A DNA stretch of 64,000 nucleotides, from the NCBI GenBank assembly GCA_947457395.1, contig CANGVA010000012.1, positions 1 to 64,000 on the forward strand. The letters run 5' to 3'. The stretch's first letter is position 1; each line of letters begins with the position of its first letter. The notes beneath the pieces were generated by a model that was given only the letters and a program-made list of their open reading frames with translations, was not told the origin of the DNA and did not search any database. Positions 51,590 to 60,550 of this stretch are shown here, in pieces. This stretch comes from Bacteroidota bacterium. GTDB lineage: Bacteria; Bacteroidota; Bacteroidia; UKL13-3. A program made the position numbers and the translations under genes.

Positions 51590-52546
51590 ATGACTAAAAC
51601 AGGCAGATACATTTCCTATGCAAAGGAGGTTTTTCAAATAGAGGCGCAATCTATCAGCAACCTTTCCAAGCAATTAGATGAGCAGTTTGAGCACAGCGTT
51701 GAAACCATTCTTAAAAGCAAAGGCCGTTTGGTAATAACAGGTGTTGGCAAATCAGGTTTAATAGGTCGTAAAATTTCAGCAACCCTTGCAAGCACCGGTA
51801 CACCAAGTATGTTTCTGCACCCAGTAGAAGCCTTCCATGGAGATTTGGGTATGCTTAAAAAAGAAGATGTGGTTTTGGCAATATCCTACTCCGGTGAAAC
51901 AGAAGAATTACTAAAAATTATTCCATTTATAAAAGCCAGCCGGATAAAGCTAATTGGGATGAGCGGCAAACCACAATCAACCCTTGCAAAAAATAGCGAT
52001 TATCACCTGAATGTGTATGTACAGAAAGAGGCTTGCCCGCTTGAATTGGCTCCAACATCGAGCACAACAGCCTCCCTTGCCATGGGTGATGCCCTGGCTG
52101 TAGCACTCATGAAAGGTCGTAATTTTAAATCAGAAGACTTTGCTCGTTTTCATCCGGGAGGAAGCCTGGGACGCAGGTTGCTAACCACCGTTGAAGATTG
52201 CATGTTTAGAGATAATTTACCAGTTGTTAATCTTCAGGATTCAGTAAAAACAGTGATTAATACAATGAGCGCAGGCCGACTGGGTATTGCTGTAGTAACA
52301 GATAAAGGCTTAATTAAAGGCATTATAACCGATGGCGATTTAAGAAGAGCCATGGATAAGTATGCAGAAAAATTATTTACACTCAAGGCTTCACAAATCA
52401 TGACACCCAAGCCTAAAACCATTGCGAAAAGTATGAAAATGGCAGAGGCAGAAGCCTTGATGACTCGCTACAAAATAACATCACTGCTTGTTGCCGATAA
52501 GGGCAAACTGGCTGGTGTAGCCCAAATTTATAGTGTTTCCTTATAA
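51590..52546 (+). CDS. kdsD: Arabinose-5-phosphate isomerase (KpsF/GutQ family)
   Basis: A 318-residue enzyme that makes arabinose 5-phosphate, the precursor of Kdo in lipopolysaccharide. SIS domain at about 30-170 with GVGKSGLIGRKISATLASTG, HPVEAFHGDLGM (key HGDLG) and AISYSGETEELL, then two CBS domains (about 200-318; GIITDGDLRRAMDK, MTPKPKTI). The length and domain order are standard for KdsD. The start is taken at the ATG 51590. Gene neighbours do not include other Kdo genes. Confidence 0.92.
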   Translation: MTKTGRYISYAKEVFQIEAQSISNLSKQLDEQFEHSVETILKSKGRLVITGVGKSGLIGRKISATLASTGTPSMFLHPVEAFHGDLGMLKKEDVVLAISYSGETEELLKIIPFIKASRIKLIGMSGKPQSTLAKNSDYHLNVYVQKEACPLELAPTSSTTASLAMGDALAVALMKGRNFKSEDFARFHPGGSLGRRLLTTVEDCMFRDNLPVVNLQDSVKTVINTMSAGRLGIAVVTDKGLIKGIITDGDLRRAMDKYAEKLFTLKASQIMTPKPKTIAKSMKMAEAEALMTRYKITSLLVADKGKLAGVAQIYSVSL

Positions 52547-52663
52547 ATTTACCTCCTGTAGTTTTTGTTTTCTATCACACATCAGCTACATGTGTTTTGG
52601 GTATTTATGCATTTAAGGAAAATATTATCTTGCACACGCTTTTAAAAATTACATGTTCATTCA

Positions 52664-53896
52664 ATGGAAATAAAAGAGAATATCTATACCGCAGGAGGTG
52701 TTTCACTGCTTAGTATTGCTGAAACCTACGGAACACCCGTATATATTTATGACGGAGGAAAAATTATAGCGCAATACAAACGCCTGAAAAAAGCGTTTGA
52801 ACCCTTGAATGTAAAAATTAAGTATGCCTGCAAAGCACTCAATAATTCTGCCATATTAAAACTGCTAAAATCAGAAGGAGCGGGCCTTGATACCGTTTCT
52901 ATTAATGAACTTTTATTGGGTTTACGTGCGGGTTTTCCTCCTGAAGAAATAATCTTTACACCCAATTGCGTGAGCTTTGCCGAAATTAAAGAAGCCGTAG
53001 CATACAATGTGCATATTAACATTGATAATATTAGCATACTTGAACAATTTGGGGCAGAATATGGCAACAGCATACCATGTTGCATTCGTTTAAATCCACA
53101 TATTCTTGCCGGTGGGAATACGAAGATTTCTACCGGACATATCGATTCTAAATTCGGTATAAGCATCTATCAGTTGAGGCATGTTTTACGTGTAATCAAA
53201 ACCTACAACATCAAGGTAAATGGTTTACACATGCATACGGGAAGCGATATTCTTGATGCAGGTGTTTTTCTCCAAGGTGCTGAAATATTGTTTGAAGCAG
53301 CTAAAGATTTTCCCGATCTGACTTTCATTGATTTTGGCAGTGGCTTTAAAGTTGCCTATAAAGAAGGCGATGTTACTACCGATATTGAAGATCTGGCAGC
53401 AGCCATTACCCAAAGATTCCAGGATTTCTGCAAAGAATATGGCCGAAACTTGGAATTATGGTTTGAACCCGGAAAATTTATTGTAAGTGAATCAGGTTAT
53501 TTTTTAGCCAAATGCAATGTTATTAAACAAACAACAGCAACAGTTTTTGTAGGCATCAACTCCGGATTAAATCACCTGATTCGCCCAATGTTGTATGATT
53601 CTTACCACGAAATTATAAACATATCTAATCCTGCAGGTAAACCAAGAATTTATACCGTTGTTGGCTATATCTGCGAAACTGATACGTTTGGGTGGGATAG
53701 AAAACTAAACGAAGTTCACGAAGGAGATATCATCTGTTTTAAAAATGCAGGTGCATACGGCTTTACCATGAGTTCCAATTATAATGCACGTTTCAGGCCG
53801 GCAGAAGTGCTCATTCATAAAGGGGAGGCTCATCTGATAAGAAAGGCAGAGAATTTTGAGGATCTGGTAAGAAACGAAGTAGATATTACATTTTAA
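52664..53896 (+). CDS. lysA: Diaminopimelate decarboxylase
   Basis: A 410-residue PLP enzyme of the fold-type III group that makes lysine from meso-diaminopimelate. PLP Lys57 in KYACKALNN, GLHMHTGSDI, FGSGFKVAY for the phosphate, FEPGKFIVSESG, and the C-terminal CETDTFGWD and NAGAYGFTMSSNYN, where Cys and Tyr of the neighbouring subunit complete the active site. Length is standard. It is the last step of the pathway opened by dapA at 16773. It converges with the M23 peptidase gene. Confidence 0.94.
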   Translation: MEIKENIYTAGGVSLLSIAETYGTPVYIYDGGKIIAQYKRLKKAFEPLNVKIKYACKALNNSAILKLLKSEGAGLDTVSINELLLGLRAGFPPEEIIFTPNCVSFAEIKEAVAYNVHINIDNISILEQFGAEYGNSIPCCIRLNPHILAGGNTKISTGHIDSKFGISIYQLRHVLRVIKTYNIKVNGLHMHTGSDILDAGVFLQGAEILFEAAKDFPDLTFIDFGSGFKVAYKEGDVTTDIEDLAAAITQRFQDFCKEYGRNLELWFEPGKFIVSESGYFLAKCNVIKQTTATVFVGINSGLNHLIRPMLYDSYHEIINISNPAGKPRIYTVVGYICETDTFGWDRKLNEVHEGDIICFKNAGAYGFTMSSNYNARFRPAEVLIHKGEAHLIRKAENFEDLVRNEVDITF

Positions 53897-53908
53897 ACTT
53901 AACAATTA

Positions 53909-54886
53909 TCACCTAAGTCTTAGCCTACGTCCGGGACGCAGCTTGGTTTTAGTGGATATGCGGTTAAGTCTTGCGAGTGTTTTAACGCTGATACCATACT
54001 TATAGGCAATTTTAGATAAGGTCTCCCCCTTCTTAACCAGATGATAGCGCGTGCGCAACTTATTTGCCTGCACTTTATATAAGTGGCTAAAACAGCTTTT
54101 ATCAATCACCAGCGAATCGCTGAGCAAGGAGCCTGTAGGGAAATACACAATTTTATTGGGGTCAATCTTTTCGCCTTTATATCTTACTTCAAAATGCAGG
54201 TGCGGACCTGTTGATTTACCTGTGCTGCCGGCAAGCCCAATGATATCACCGGAACGCACCGGAGCACCGGGCCATGTTAGCAACTGATTAAAATGAGCAT
54301 ACAAGGTTTCCAGACCATTGTAATGCCTGATGAGTACTACATAACCATAATCTGCGCTGCGCTTGGCCACCCTTACCACACCATCAAACATCGCATAAAC
54401 AGGATCTCCTACCTCCATGCGCACATCAACTCCAAAATGAAATTTTGATCTTCTGCCCCACCTTCTGAAACCAAACGTTGAAGTAATATCACCCAGTGCA
54501 GGCGGATGAAAAAAGCAGTCCATACTGTCGCGCAATGCAATCAGCACCGTATCATTCATGTTACGTAAATCAACTTTATACGGATTGATAGTAATAGTAT
54601 CCCAGCCTGCCGGGTAATGATCGTGAGCCGGTATCATAGCTGAATCAAAAGTGAATTTAGGTATCCGAATGAAATCCCAATAGTTCAGATCGGTGTAGCC
54701 GGTAAAATTATCAAAATCCTCGCCCTCGTCATCCGGTGCCTCCTCTGCTTCATCTGATGTCATTATGCTATCTTCAGGCTCTGTTACTTGTGCCTGAACA
54801 GGGTTACTAAACAGAAGATTAAACAAAATAGGCAGAAAAAAATAAGCAGGAAACCCAATATAGATAAAACGGTTTTTAACTTTCAT
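53909..54886 (-). CDS. M23 family metallopeptidase with C-terminal LysM
   Basis: A 325-residue exported peptidoglycan hydrolase. A hydrophobic N terminus (about residues 10-33, ending PVQAQ). An acidic stretch (EAEEAPDDEGED) follows. The M23 domain covers about 140-250: FHFGVDVRMEVGDPV (zinc ligands H and D) and GPHLHFEVRY. A LysM domain closes the protein (about 280-325, VKKGETLSKIAYKYGI), which binds glycan strands. Its ATG overlaps the ribF stop by one base (TAATG), so the two are coupled. Zinc ligands look complete, so it is likely active and not a dLytM activator. Confidence 0.92.
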   Translation of the reverse strand: MKVKNRFIYIGFPAYFFLPILFNLLFSNPVQAQVTEPEDSIMTSDEAEEAPDDEGEDFDNFTGYTDLNYWDFIRIPKFTFDSAMIPAHDHYPAGWDTITINPYKVDLRNMNDTVLIALRDSMDCFFHPPALGDITSTFGFRRWGRRSKFHFGVDVRMEVGDPVYAMFDGVVRVAKRSADYGYVVLIRHYNGLETLYAHFNQLLTWPGAPVRSGDIIGLAGSTGKSTGPHLHFEVRYKGEKIDPNKIVYFPTGSLLSDSLVIDKSCFSHLYKVQANKLRTRYHLVKKGETLSKIAYKYGISVKTLARLNRISTKTKLRPGRRLRLR

Positions 54887-55824
54887 TAATCAATTGCGTT
54901 TGCCAAAAGGCGTGTGGCGTGCAATTTATCTTTTTCCAATTGCTTTTTAAGTTCATCAGGACCTGAAAAGCGTATTTCGTCTCTGATTTTATCAACATAA
55001 CCAATGGTGATATTTTTTCCGTAGATGCCTTCTGAGAAGTTAAATATATGAACCTCTATTGCATGCATGGTTCCATCAACCGTAGGTCTAAAACCTGCAT
55101 TGAGCATACCACCGTAACACACATTATCAACCCATACCTGAACGGCATAAACACCATCTGCAGGAATTAATTTGTAAGGATGAGATACATCTATATTTGC
55201 CGTAGGGAAACCTATTGTTCTGCCAAACTTTTTACCTTCTTTTACCGTGCCTGAAACAGTATATAATCGGCCTAAATATTTTGCAGCTATCTGCACCTCT
55301 CCTGCCTCCAGCGCTTTACGTATGCGGGTAGAGCTAACCGATTCTGCATCTACATCCTGCCTTGGTATTTCCTCTATTTCAAATCCATACAACGATGCAA
55401 ATTCTTTTAAATGTTCAAATGTTCCTTCTCTATTCTTGCCAAAACGATGATTATAGCCTATTACCAACATCTTTGTTTTGATGGTATTAACAATGATATC
55501 TCTGATAAACTGAAGAGAGGTAAGTCTTGAAAACGCTTTGGTAAATGGAAGTACCAATAAATGTTCAACACCTGCTTCTTCCAGTGAGGCAATTTTTTCA
55601 TCCAGTGTTTGTAGCAAATGCAATCCATGATCATCTGGAAATAAAACCATGCGTGGATGTGGTTCAAAAGTCATTACAACTGTTTCCCCATCATGCAGCC
55701 TTGCCAATTCTTTAAGCCGATTAAGTATAGCCTTGTGTGCCAGATGCACCCCATCAAAGGTACCCTGCGTAACAATGGCATTGTTAATTATAGGCAGTTC
55801 TTCAAGGCTTCGGTAAACTTTCAT
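54886..55824 (-). CDS. ribF: Bifunctional riboflavin kinase / FAD synthetase
   Basis: A 312-residue enzyme that makes FMN and then FAD. N-terminal nucleotidyltransferase: VTQGTFDGVHLAHKAIL with the GTFDGVH motif, FEPHPR, GYNHRFGKNREG and the SSTRIR segment. C-terminal kinase: GRTIGFPTANID and DGVYAVQV. The ATG at 55822-55824 is preferred; the codon before it is TTG. TATTTTTG ends 8 bases before the ATG. The M23 gene starts at its stop codon. Confidence 0.94.
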   Translation of the reverse strand: MKVYRSLEELPIINNAIVTQGTFDGVHLAHKAILNRLKELARLHDGETVVMTFEPHPRMVLFPDDHGLHLLQTLDEKIASLEEAGVEHLLVLPFTKAFSRLTSLQFIRDIIVNTIKTKMLVIGYNHRFGKNREGTFEHLKEFASLYGFEIEEIPRQDVDAESVSSTRIRKALEAGEVQIAAKYLGRLYTVSGTVKEGKKFGRTIGFPTANIDVSHPYKLIPADGVYAVQVWVDNVCYGGMLNAGFRPTVDGTMHAIEVHIFNFSEGIYGKNITIGYVDKIRDEIRFSGPDELKKQLEKDKLHATRLLANAID

Positions 55825-55831
55825 CAATCAG

Positions 55832-55839
55832 CAAAAATA
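55832..55839 (-). promoter_or_regulatory. -7 element (TATTTTTG) of ribF
   Basis: A perfect TAnnTTTG octamer on the minus strand, last G 8 bases before the ribF ATG. Predicts a very short or absent 5' leader, hence no FMN riboswitch; none was seen. Confidence 0.5.
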
Positions 55840-55959
55840 TCCTTTTCGGTTTATTTATTATTTAACAGTTGCAGCCAATAACCTAATTGTCTGATTTTCC
55901 TGTGCATCGGTTACATCAATCCAAATAAATACTAATGTAGGAAATACCTTCTAAAAAGC

Positions 55960-55967
55960 TATTTTCG
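55960..55967 (+). promoter_or_regulatory. -7 element (TATTTTCG) of lepA
   Basis: Same octamer and same 8-base distance to the ATG as in tyrS. One base from TAnnTTTG. Confidence 0.45.
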
Positions 55968-55974
55968 CGGGCGA

Positions 55975-57762
55975 ATGAAGCACATCAGGAATTTTTGCAT
56001 AATTGCACATATTGACCACGGAAAGAGTACCCTTGCCGATCGTTTATTAGAATACACCAAAACTGTAAGCGCGAGAGACTTGCAGGCGCAAGTGCTGGAT
56101 GATATGGATTTGGAAAGAGAAAGAGGCATTACCATTAAAAGTCATGCCATTCAAATGGATTATGAACTGGATGGCAGCAAATATGTGCTTAATCTGATCG
56201 ATACCCCGGGCCACGTAGATTTCAGCTATGAAGTATCACGCTCTATTGCAGCCTGTGACGGTGCTTTGCTGATTGTAGATTCTTCCCAGGGTATTCAGGC
56301 GCAAACTATTTCAAACCTTTATCTGGCAATTGAACAGGGACTTGAAATTATTCCCGTTCTAAATAAAATTGACTTACCTCACTCTATGCCGGAAGAGGTG
56401 AGTGATCAGATTATTGATTTAATTGGCTGCAAACCGGAAGAAATTATTCGTGCCAGCGGGAAAACCGGTCAGGGGGTACACGACATTTTACGTGCCATTG
56501 TGGAACGGGTGCCCGCACCAAAGGGCGATGAAAAAGCACCTCTCAAGGCACTTATATTCGATTCCGTTTTCAATTCATTCCGCGGTATTATCGCATATTT
56601 TAGGGTTTATGATGGCATTATACGTAAAGGCGACAAGGTTAAATTCTTGGCTACCGGTAAAGAATACCTGGCAGATGAGGTTGGTGTGCTGCGATTAGAT
56701 ATGGAACCTCGAAGCGAAATCAAAGCAGGTGATGTAGGATACATTATTTCAGGAATTAAAGAAGCCCGAGAGGTAAAGGTGGGTGATACGCTTACCCACA
56801 TTGACAGACCATGTGCGGAAGGCGTGAAAGGTTTTGAAGATGTAAAGCCTATGGTATTTGCTGGAATATATCCGGTAGATACAGAAGATTTTGAAGAACT
56901 ACGCGAAAGCATGTATAAACTGCAACTCAATGATGCGTCCTTAACATTCGAACCTGAAAGTTCTGCAGCATTAGGATTTGGTTTCCGCTGCGGTTTTTTA
57001 GGCATGTTACACATGGAAATAATTCAGGAGCGTTTGGAACGTGAGTTTAATATGACGGTAATTACTACCGTGCCTAACGTAAGTTACCACTGTTATACCA
57101 ATAAAGGTGATATGATTGTGGTAAACAACCCCAGCGATTTGCCGGAACAAAATTATATCGACCACGTAGAAGAGCCTTTTATTGCGGCTACCATCATTAC
57201 ACGATCAGAATTTGTAGGACCAATTATGACCTTGTGTTTGGGGAAACGAGGTATCCTAAAAAATCAGGTTTACCTTACGGCAGACAGGGTGGAAATGAAA
57301 TTTGATATGCCACTCGCAGAAGTAGTATTTGATTTCTTTGATAAACTAAAAACCATCTCAAAAGGCTATGCATCTTTCGACTACCACCCTATCGGTTATG
57401 TAGAAAGTGATTTGGTTAAACTGGATATATTACTTAACAAAGATAATGTAGATGCACTCTCAGCTATTATTCACCGCGAGCGTGCTTATGACTGGGGTAA
57501 GAAAATTTGCGAAAAACTAAAAGAGCTAATACCACGTCATCAATTTGAAATACCGGTGCAGGCCAGTATTGGTGCGAAGGTTATTGCACGCGAAACCATT
57601 AAAGCGCTTAGAAAAGATGTAACAGCAAAATGTTATGGTGGTGATATTTCACGTAAACGTAAATTACTGGAACGCCAAAAAGAAGGCAAAAAGCGCATGA
57701 GACAAGTTGGTAGCGTTGAGATACCGCAAAGTGCATTTATGGCGGTACTAAAATTAGACTAG
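55975..57762 (+). CDS. lepA: Elongation factor 4 (back-translocating GTPase)
   Basis: A 595-residue translational GTPase. G1 [10 protein letters not shown]2/G3 around ERERGITIK and [10 protein letters not shown]4 NKIDLP. The family-specific C terminus is present ([29 protein letters not shown], key RHQFE; and [23 protein letters not shown], key [11 protein letters not shown]). LepA helps ribosome assembly or rescue of stalled ribosomes. Length is standard. A terminator follows. Confidence 0.97.
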   Translation: MKHIRNFCIIAHIDHGKSTLADRLLEYTKTVSARDLQAQVLDDMDLERERGITIKSHAIQMDYELDGSKYVLNLIDTPGHVDFSYEVSRSIAACDGALLIVDSSQGIQAQTISNLYLAIEQGLEIIPVLNKIDLPHSMPEEVSDQIIDLIGCKPEEIIRASGKTGQGVHDILRAIVERVPAPKGDEKAPLKALIFDSVFNSFRGIIAYFRVYDGIIRKGDKVKFLATGKEYLADEVGVLRLDMEPRSEIKAGDVGYIISGIKEAREVKVGDTLTHIDRPCAEGVKGFEDVKPMVFAGIYPVDTEDFEELRESMYKLQLNDASLTFEPESSAALGFGFRCGFLGMLHMEIIQERLEREFNMTVITTVPNVSYHCYTNKGDMIVVNNPSDLPEQNYIDHVEEPFIAATIITRSEFVGPIMTLCLGKRGILKNQVYLTADRVEMKFDMPLAEVVFDFFDKLKTISKGYASFDYHPIGYVESDLVKLDILLNKDNVDALSAIIHRERAYDWGKKICEKLKELIPRHQFEIPVQASIGAKVIARETIKALRKDVTAKCYGGDISRKRKLLERQKEGKKRMRQVGSVEIPQSAFMAVLKLD

Positions 57763-57767
57763 ATTTA

Positions 57768-57800
57768 AACGGCAAGATTTTTATCTTGCCGTTATTATTT
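57768..57800 (+). terminator. Terminator of lepA
   Basis: Arms AACGGCAAGA (57768-57777) and TCTTGCCGTT (57784-57793) pair perfectly around a 6-base loop, followed by ATTATTT. Confidence 0.8.
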
Positions 57801-57864
57801 ATAACCGTATGCAAGCGCTGCATATAAACAAATCAAATATTGATGAACCATAAGGCCCACACCT

Positions 57865-58722
57865 ATGCAAATACTTGACGGAAACATTGTATCGCAGCAC
57901 CTGCGCAAACAAATACAGGAGGAAGTAGCGCAGCGTAAAGCCCACGGCAAAAAAATCCCGCACCTGGCTGCTATTCTGGTAGGCAGTGATGGTGCAAGTA
58001 TGACTTATGTTGCAGCGAAAGAAAAAGATTGCCATGAGGTTGGATTCCATTCTACCGTGTTGCGTTTTGATGCATCCATTGCAGAAGAGGCGCTGATTGA
58101 GGAAGTAGAAAAGATAAATAACAATGCAAAAATAGATGGATTGATTGTGCAGCTGCCTCTACCCAAACACATAAACGAAAAACGAATCACTGAAACCATT
58201 TCATGGAAAAAAGATGTGGATGGTTTCCACCCCATGAATGTGGGGTTGATGTTTAAGGGCCTGCCCTGCTTTTTACCAGCCACTCCCTTTGGCATCATAA
58301 AATTACTTGAACACTACCACATTGATACAACCGGCATGCACTGCGTAGTGATTGGCCGAAGCGATATTGTAGGCAAGCCGATGAGCGCACTGATGCTGCA
58401 AAAAAATTGTACCGTAACTGTATGCCACAGCAAAACCAAGGACCTTGCTTCATTTACGCGCAATGCCGATATTGTAATTGCTGCATTAGGCAAACCTGAA
58501 TTTTTAACGGGTGATACGATTAAGGCTGGGGCAATCGTAGTTGATGTGGGCATTACCCGTGTTGCCGATGCAACCAAAAAATCGGGCTTTGCACTGAAAG
58601 GTGACGCCCATTATGAATCTTGCGCAGCCAAAGCATCCTGGATTACCCCTGTGCCCGGTGGCGTGGGGCCCATGACAAGAATTGCTTTGCTGCTAAACAC
58701 GCTGCATGCAGTTAAATCATAA
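57865..58722 (+). CDS. folD: Methylenetetrahydrofolate dehydrogenase / cyclohydrolase
   Basis: A 285-residue bifunctional folate enzyme (5,10-methylene- to 10-formyl-tetrahydrofolate, with NADP). Catalytic region [15 protein letters not shown] (with the Tyr and Lys of the Y-x3-K pair), [23 protein letters not shown], and the cofactor turn [17 protein letters not shown]. The C terminus has [17 protein letters not shown]. The proline-rich loop reads PATPFG where many species have PCTPxG. It converges with merR. Confidence 0.95.
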   Translation: MQILDGNIVSQHLRKQIQEEVAQRKAHGKKIPHLAAILVGSDGASMTYVAAKEKDCHEVGFHSTVLRFDASIAEEALIEEVEKINNNAKIDGLIVQLPLPKHINEKRITETISWKKDVDGFHPMNVGLMFKGLPCFLPATPFGIIKLLEHYHIDTTGMHCVVIGRSDIVGKPMSALMLQKNCTVTVCHSKTKDLASFTRNADIVIAALGKPEFLTGDTIKAGAIVVDVGITRVADATKKSGFALKGDAHYESCAAKASWITPVPGGVGPMTRIALLLNTLHAVKS

Positions 58723-58738
58723 ACATTGTTTAAAATAT

Positions 58739-59101
58739 TCAGCATGCTTCTGCAGCAATATCTCCTTTAAATTTACTAATTAATTTTTTCATACCCTTTA
58801 GCTGCTTGATTCGCTCATCAATTGCAAGTAGCTTCTGATCCAATATAGCTAATTTCTTTTCAACCGTGAGTTTGTTATTGTACCAGGCATCAATTAGTTG
58901 CCTTATTTCACTAAGGGTAAAACCTATGGACTTAGCATCCCTGATTAATTCCAGTTTCTCTACCGTTTCATCATCATAATGAAAATAATTATTAGACTTG
59001 ACCTGCTCGTTTCGCTTGCCTTTTATTAAACCGGACTTTTCATAAAACCGAATGGTATGAACGGTTATACCTGTGCGTTTAGATAATTCATTGATTAACA
59101 T
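58739..59101 (-). CDS. MerR-family transcriptional regulator
   Basis: A 120-residue regulator. Winged-helix DNA-binding domain at residues 1-70 (ELSKRTGITVHTIRFYEKSGL, key TGIxxHTIRFYE, and RDAKSIGFTLSEIRQLI), followed by a dimerisation helix (about 78-110). The C-terminal tail is short and has one Cys at the very end (EAC), so a classical metal-binding loop is not present; it may sense an organic ligand or redox state. Divergent from a short-chain dehydrogenase gene with a palindrome between them. TATATTTG ends 5 bases before the ATG. Confidence 0.92.
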   Translation of the reverse strand: MLINELSKRTGITVHTIRFYEKSGLIKGKRNEQVKSNNYFHYDDETVEKLELIRDAKSIGFTLSEIRQLIDAWYNNKLTVEKKLAILDQKLLAIDERIKQLKGMKKLISKFKGDIAAEAC

Positions 59102-59105
59102 TGCG

Positions 59106-59134
59106 CAAATATAGGACGTGAAAAAATATTACAA
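59106..59134 (-). promoter_or_regulatory. merR promoter (TTG-N18-TATATTTG)
   Basis: On the minus strand TTG (59134-59132) and TATATTTG (59113-59106) are separated by 18 bases, a full match to the Bacteroidota consensus. The G of the -7 box is 5 bases before the merR ATG, so the mRNA should be leaderless. The -33 TTG touches the palindrome 59134-59148. Confidence 0.65.
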
Positions 59135-59148
59135 GTATAGACTATACT
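59134..59148. promoter_or_regulatory. Palindromic operator candidate between merR and the dehydrogenase gene
   Basis: AGTATAGACTATACT, a perfect 7-1-7 inverted repeat. It begins at the -33 element of merR and ends 6 bases before the -33 TTG of the divergent gene, a good place for the MerR protein to control both. Confidence 0.55.
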
Positions 59149-59154
59149 CTCATG

Positions 59155-59185
59155 TTGTAGGTTGCTATATTAACCGTTAAGTTTG
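59155..59185 (+). promoter_or_regulatory. Promoter of the short-chain dehydrogenase operon (TTG-N20-TAAGTTTG)
   Basis: TTG at 59155-59157 and TAAGTTTG at 59178-59185, spacing 20, a match to TTG-N17-23-TAnnTTTG. The ATG follows 20 bases after the box. Confidence 0.6.
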
Positions 59186-59205
59186 CTAAATTAATAAGTA
59201 AACAA

Positions 59206-59985
59206 ATGGCAACAGCATTAATAACAGGAGCCTCAAATGGCATAGGTTTAGAACTAGCAAAAGTACATGCATCAAAAGGCGGAGATCTGGTTTTGGTAGC
59301 TAGAAACAAAGCAAAATTAGATGAACTTAAAACAACTTTAGAAAATGAATACAAGGTAAATGTATATACTATTGGTAAAGATCTTTCAGCTACAAATGCA
59401 GCGAACGAGGTGTATGACGAAACAACCCGTCAACACATTCAGATTGATTACCTGATTAATAACGCAGGTTTTGGCGAATTTGGCCTGTTCACCGATACAG
59501 ACTGGAACAAAGAATTACAAATGATTAACCTGAACATAACAACCCTTACTGCATTTACCAAACTGTATTTACAAGATATGGTTAAACGCAGGAGTGGCAA
59601 AATAATGAATGTAGCTTCTACAGCTGCATTCCAATCCGGACCCACCATGGCCGTTTACTATGCTACTAAAGCATATGTGCTTAGCTTTTCAGAAGCAGTG
59701 AATAATGAAGTAAGCGATAAAGGGGTAACCATTACTACTTTATGCCCCGGAGCAACTGAAAGTGGATTTCAGGCGGCTGCAGCTATGGAAGAAAGCCGAT
59801 TGGTTAAAGGCAGAAAATTGCCAAGCTCAAAAGAGGTGGCCCAATATGGTTATGCAGCCATGATGAAAGGGAAAACAGTGGCTATTCATGGCCTGATGAA
59901 TTGGATATTGGCCAACTCCGTGCGATTCACACCAAGATCAATAGTGGTTAAGATTACACGCAAAATTCAGGATAAAGCAAAATAA
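59206..59985 (+). CDS. Short-chain dehydrogenase/reductase
   Basis: A 259-residue NAD(P)H-dependent oxidoreductase of the classical SDR family. Cofactor turn TGASNGIG (residues 8-15), NNAG, catalytic Ser in MNVASTAAFQ and the YYATKAYVLS motif with Tyr and Lys. The Arg after the second strand (VARNK) suggests preference for NADPH. Its C-terminal tail (from about 225) is basic and hydrophobic, as in DltE/YqjQ-like members that act on lipids, but the substrate is unknown. It is 2 bases before the small membrane-protein gene, so they form one operon that is likely controlled by MerR. Confidence 0.92.
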   Translation: MATALITGASNGIGLELAKVHASKGGDLVLVARNKAKLDELKTTLENEYKVNVYTIGKDLSATNAANEVYDETTRQHIQIDYLINNAGFGEFGLFTDTDWNKELQMINLNITTLTAFTKLYLQDMVKRRSGKIMNVASTAAFQSGPTMAVYYATKAYVLSFSEAVNNEVSDKGVTITTLCPGATESGFQAAAAMEESRLVKGRKLPSSKEVAQYGYAAMMKGKTVAIHGLMNWILANSVRFTPRSIVVKITRKIQDKAK

Positions 59986-59987
59986 AC

Positions 59988-60485
59988 ATGGAAATAATTA
60001 CCAAATACTTCCAAGCGGAAAAATACGAGGGCGTATTATTTATGTTGGTGGGGATCCTAGCCATTTCTTTTGCTACCTACTTTTATATCAAAGTAAAAGA
60101 GCCTTTTTATACCGGTATTGCATACCCGGTAATGGCTGTTGCGCTCATTCAAATTGTTGTTGGTTTAACCGTTTACATTCGAAGCCCTAAGGATATTGAA
60201 AGAATGGAGAAAATTATTAAATCAGATCAAGCAGCTATAAAAACCTTAGAAATACCAAGAATGCAGACGGTCATGAAAAACTTTGAACTTTACAGGCTGA
60301 TAGAATTAGTATTAATAGCGGTAAGTGTAGCTTTGATAGTTTTTTTTCATGTTTCTGCATTATGGAAAGGCGTTGGCTGCGGGCTCTCTATTCAGGCGGG
60401 GCTGATGCTATTACTTGATTATTTTGCCGAAAGCAGAGGAAAGGCTTATCTGGAGTATTTGCATACAATAATGAATGGTGTATAA
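59988..60485 (+). CDS. Small inner-membrane protein of unknown function
   Basis: A 165-residue protein with four hydrophobic segments (about 14-33, 40-62, 105-122 and 124-142) and a charged stretch (SPKDIERMEKIIKSDQAA) between the second and third. No known motif recognised. It follows the SDR gene by 2 bases; co-expression with a MerR-controlled oxidoreductase suggests a role in the same stress or lipid response, which is inference. Confidence 0.75.
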   Translation: MEIITKYFQAEKYEGVLFMLVGILAISFATYFYIKVKEPFYTGIAYPVMAVALIQIVVGLTVYIRSPKDIERMEKIIKSDQAAIKTLEIPRMQTVMKNFELYRLIELVLIAVSVALIVFFHVSALWKGVGCGLSIQAGLMLLLDYFAESRGKAYLEYLHTIMNGV

Positions 60486-60550
60486 CATGGAGTACCAGAA
60501 TGATTTTCTAGAATTAAATTATCTTTTCAGCTCATTTTAATTCATGCACT

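Noticed and set aside
55825-55974. FMN riboswitch before ribF
   Set aside because: The -7 box ends 8 bases before the ATG, leaving no room for a leader, and no RFN-like conserved sequence is present.
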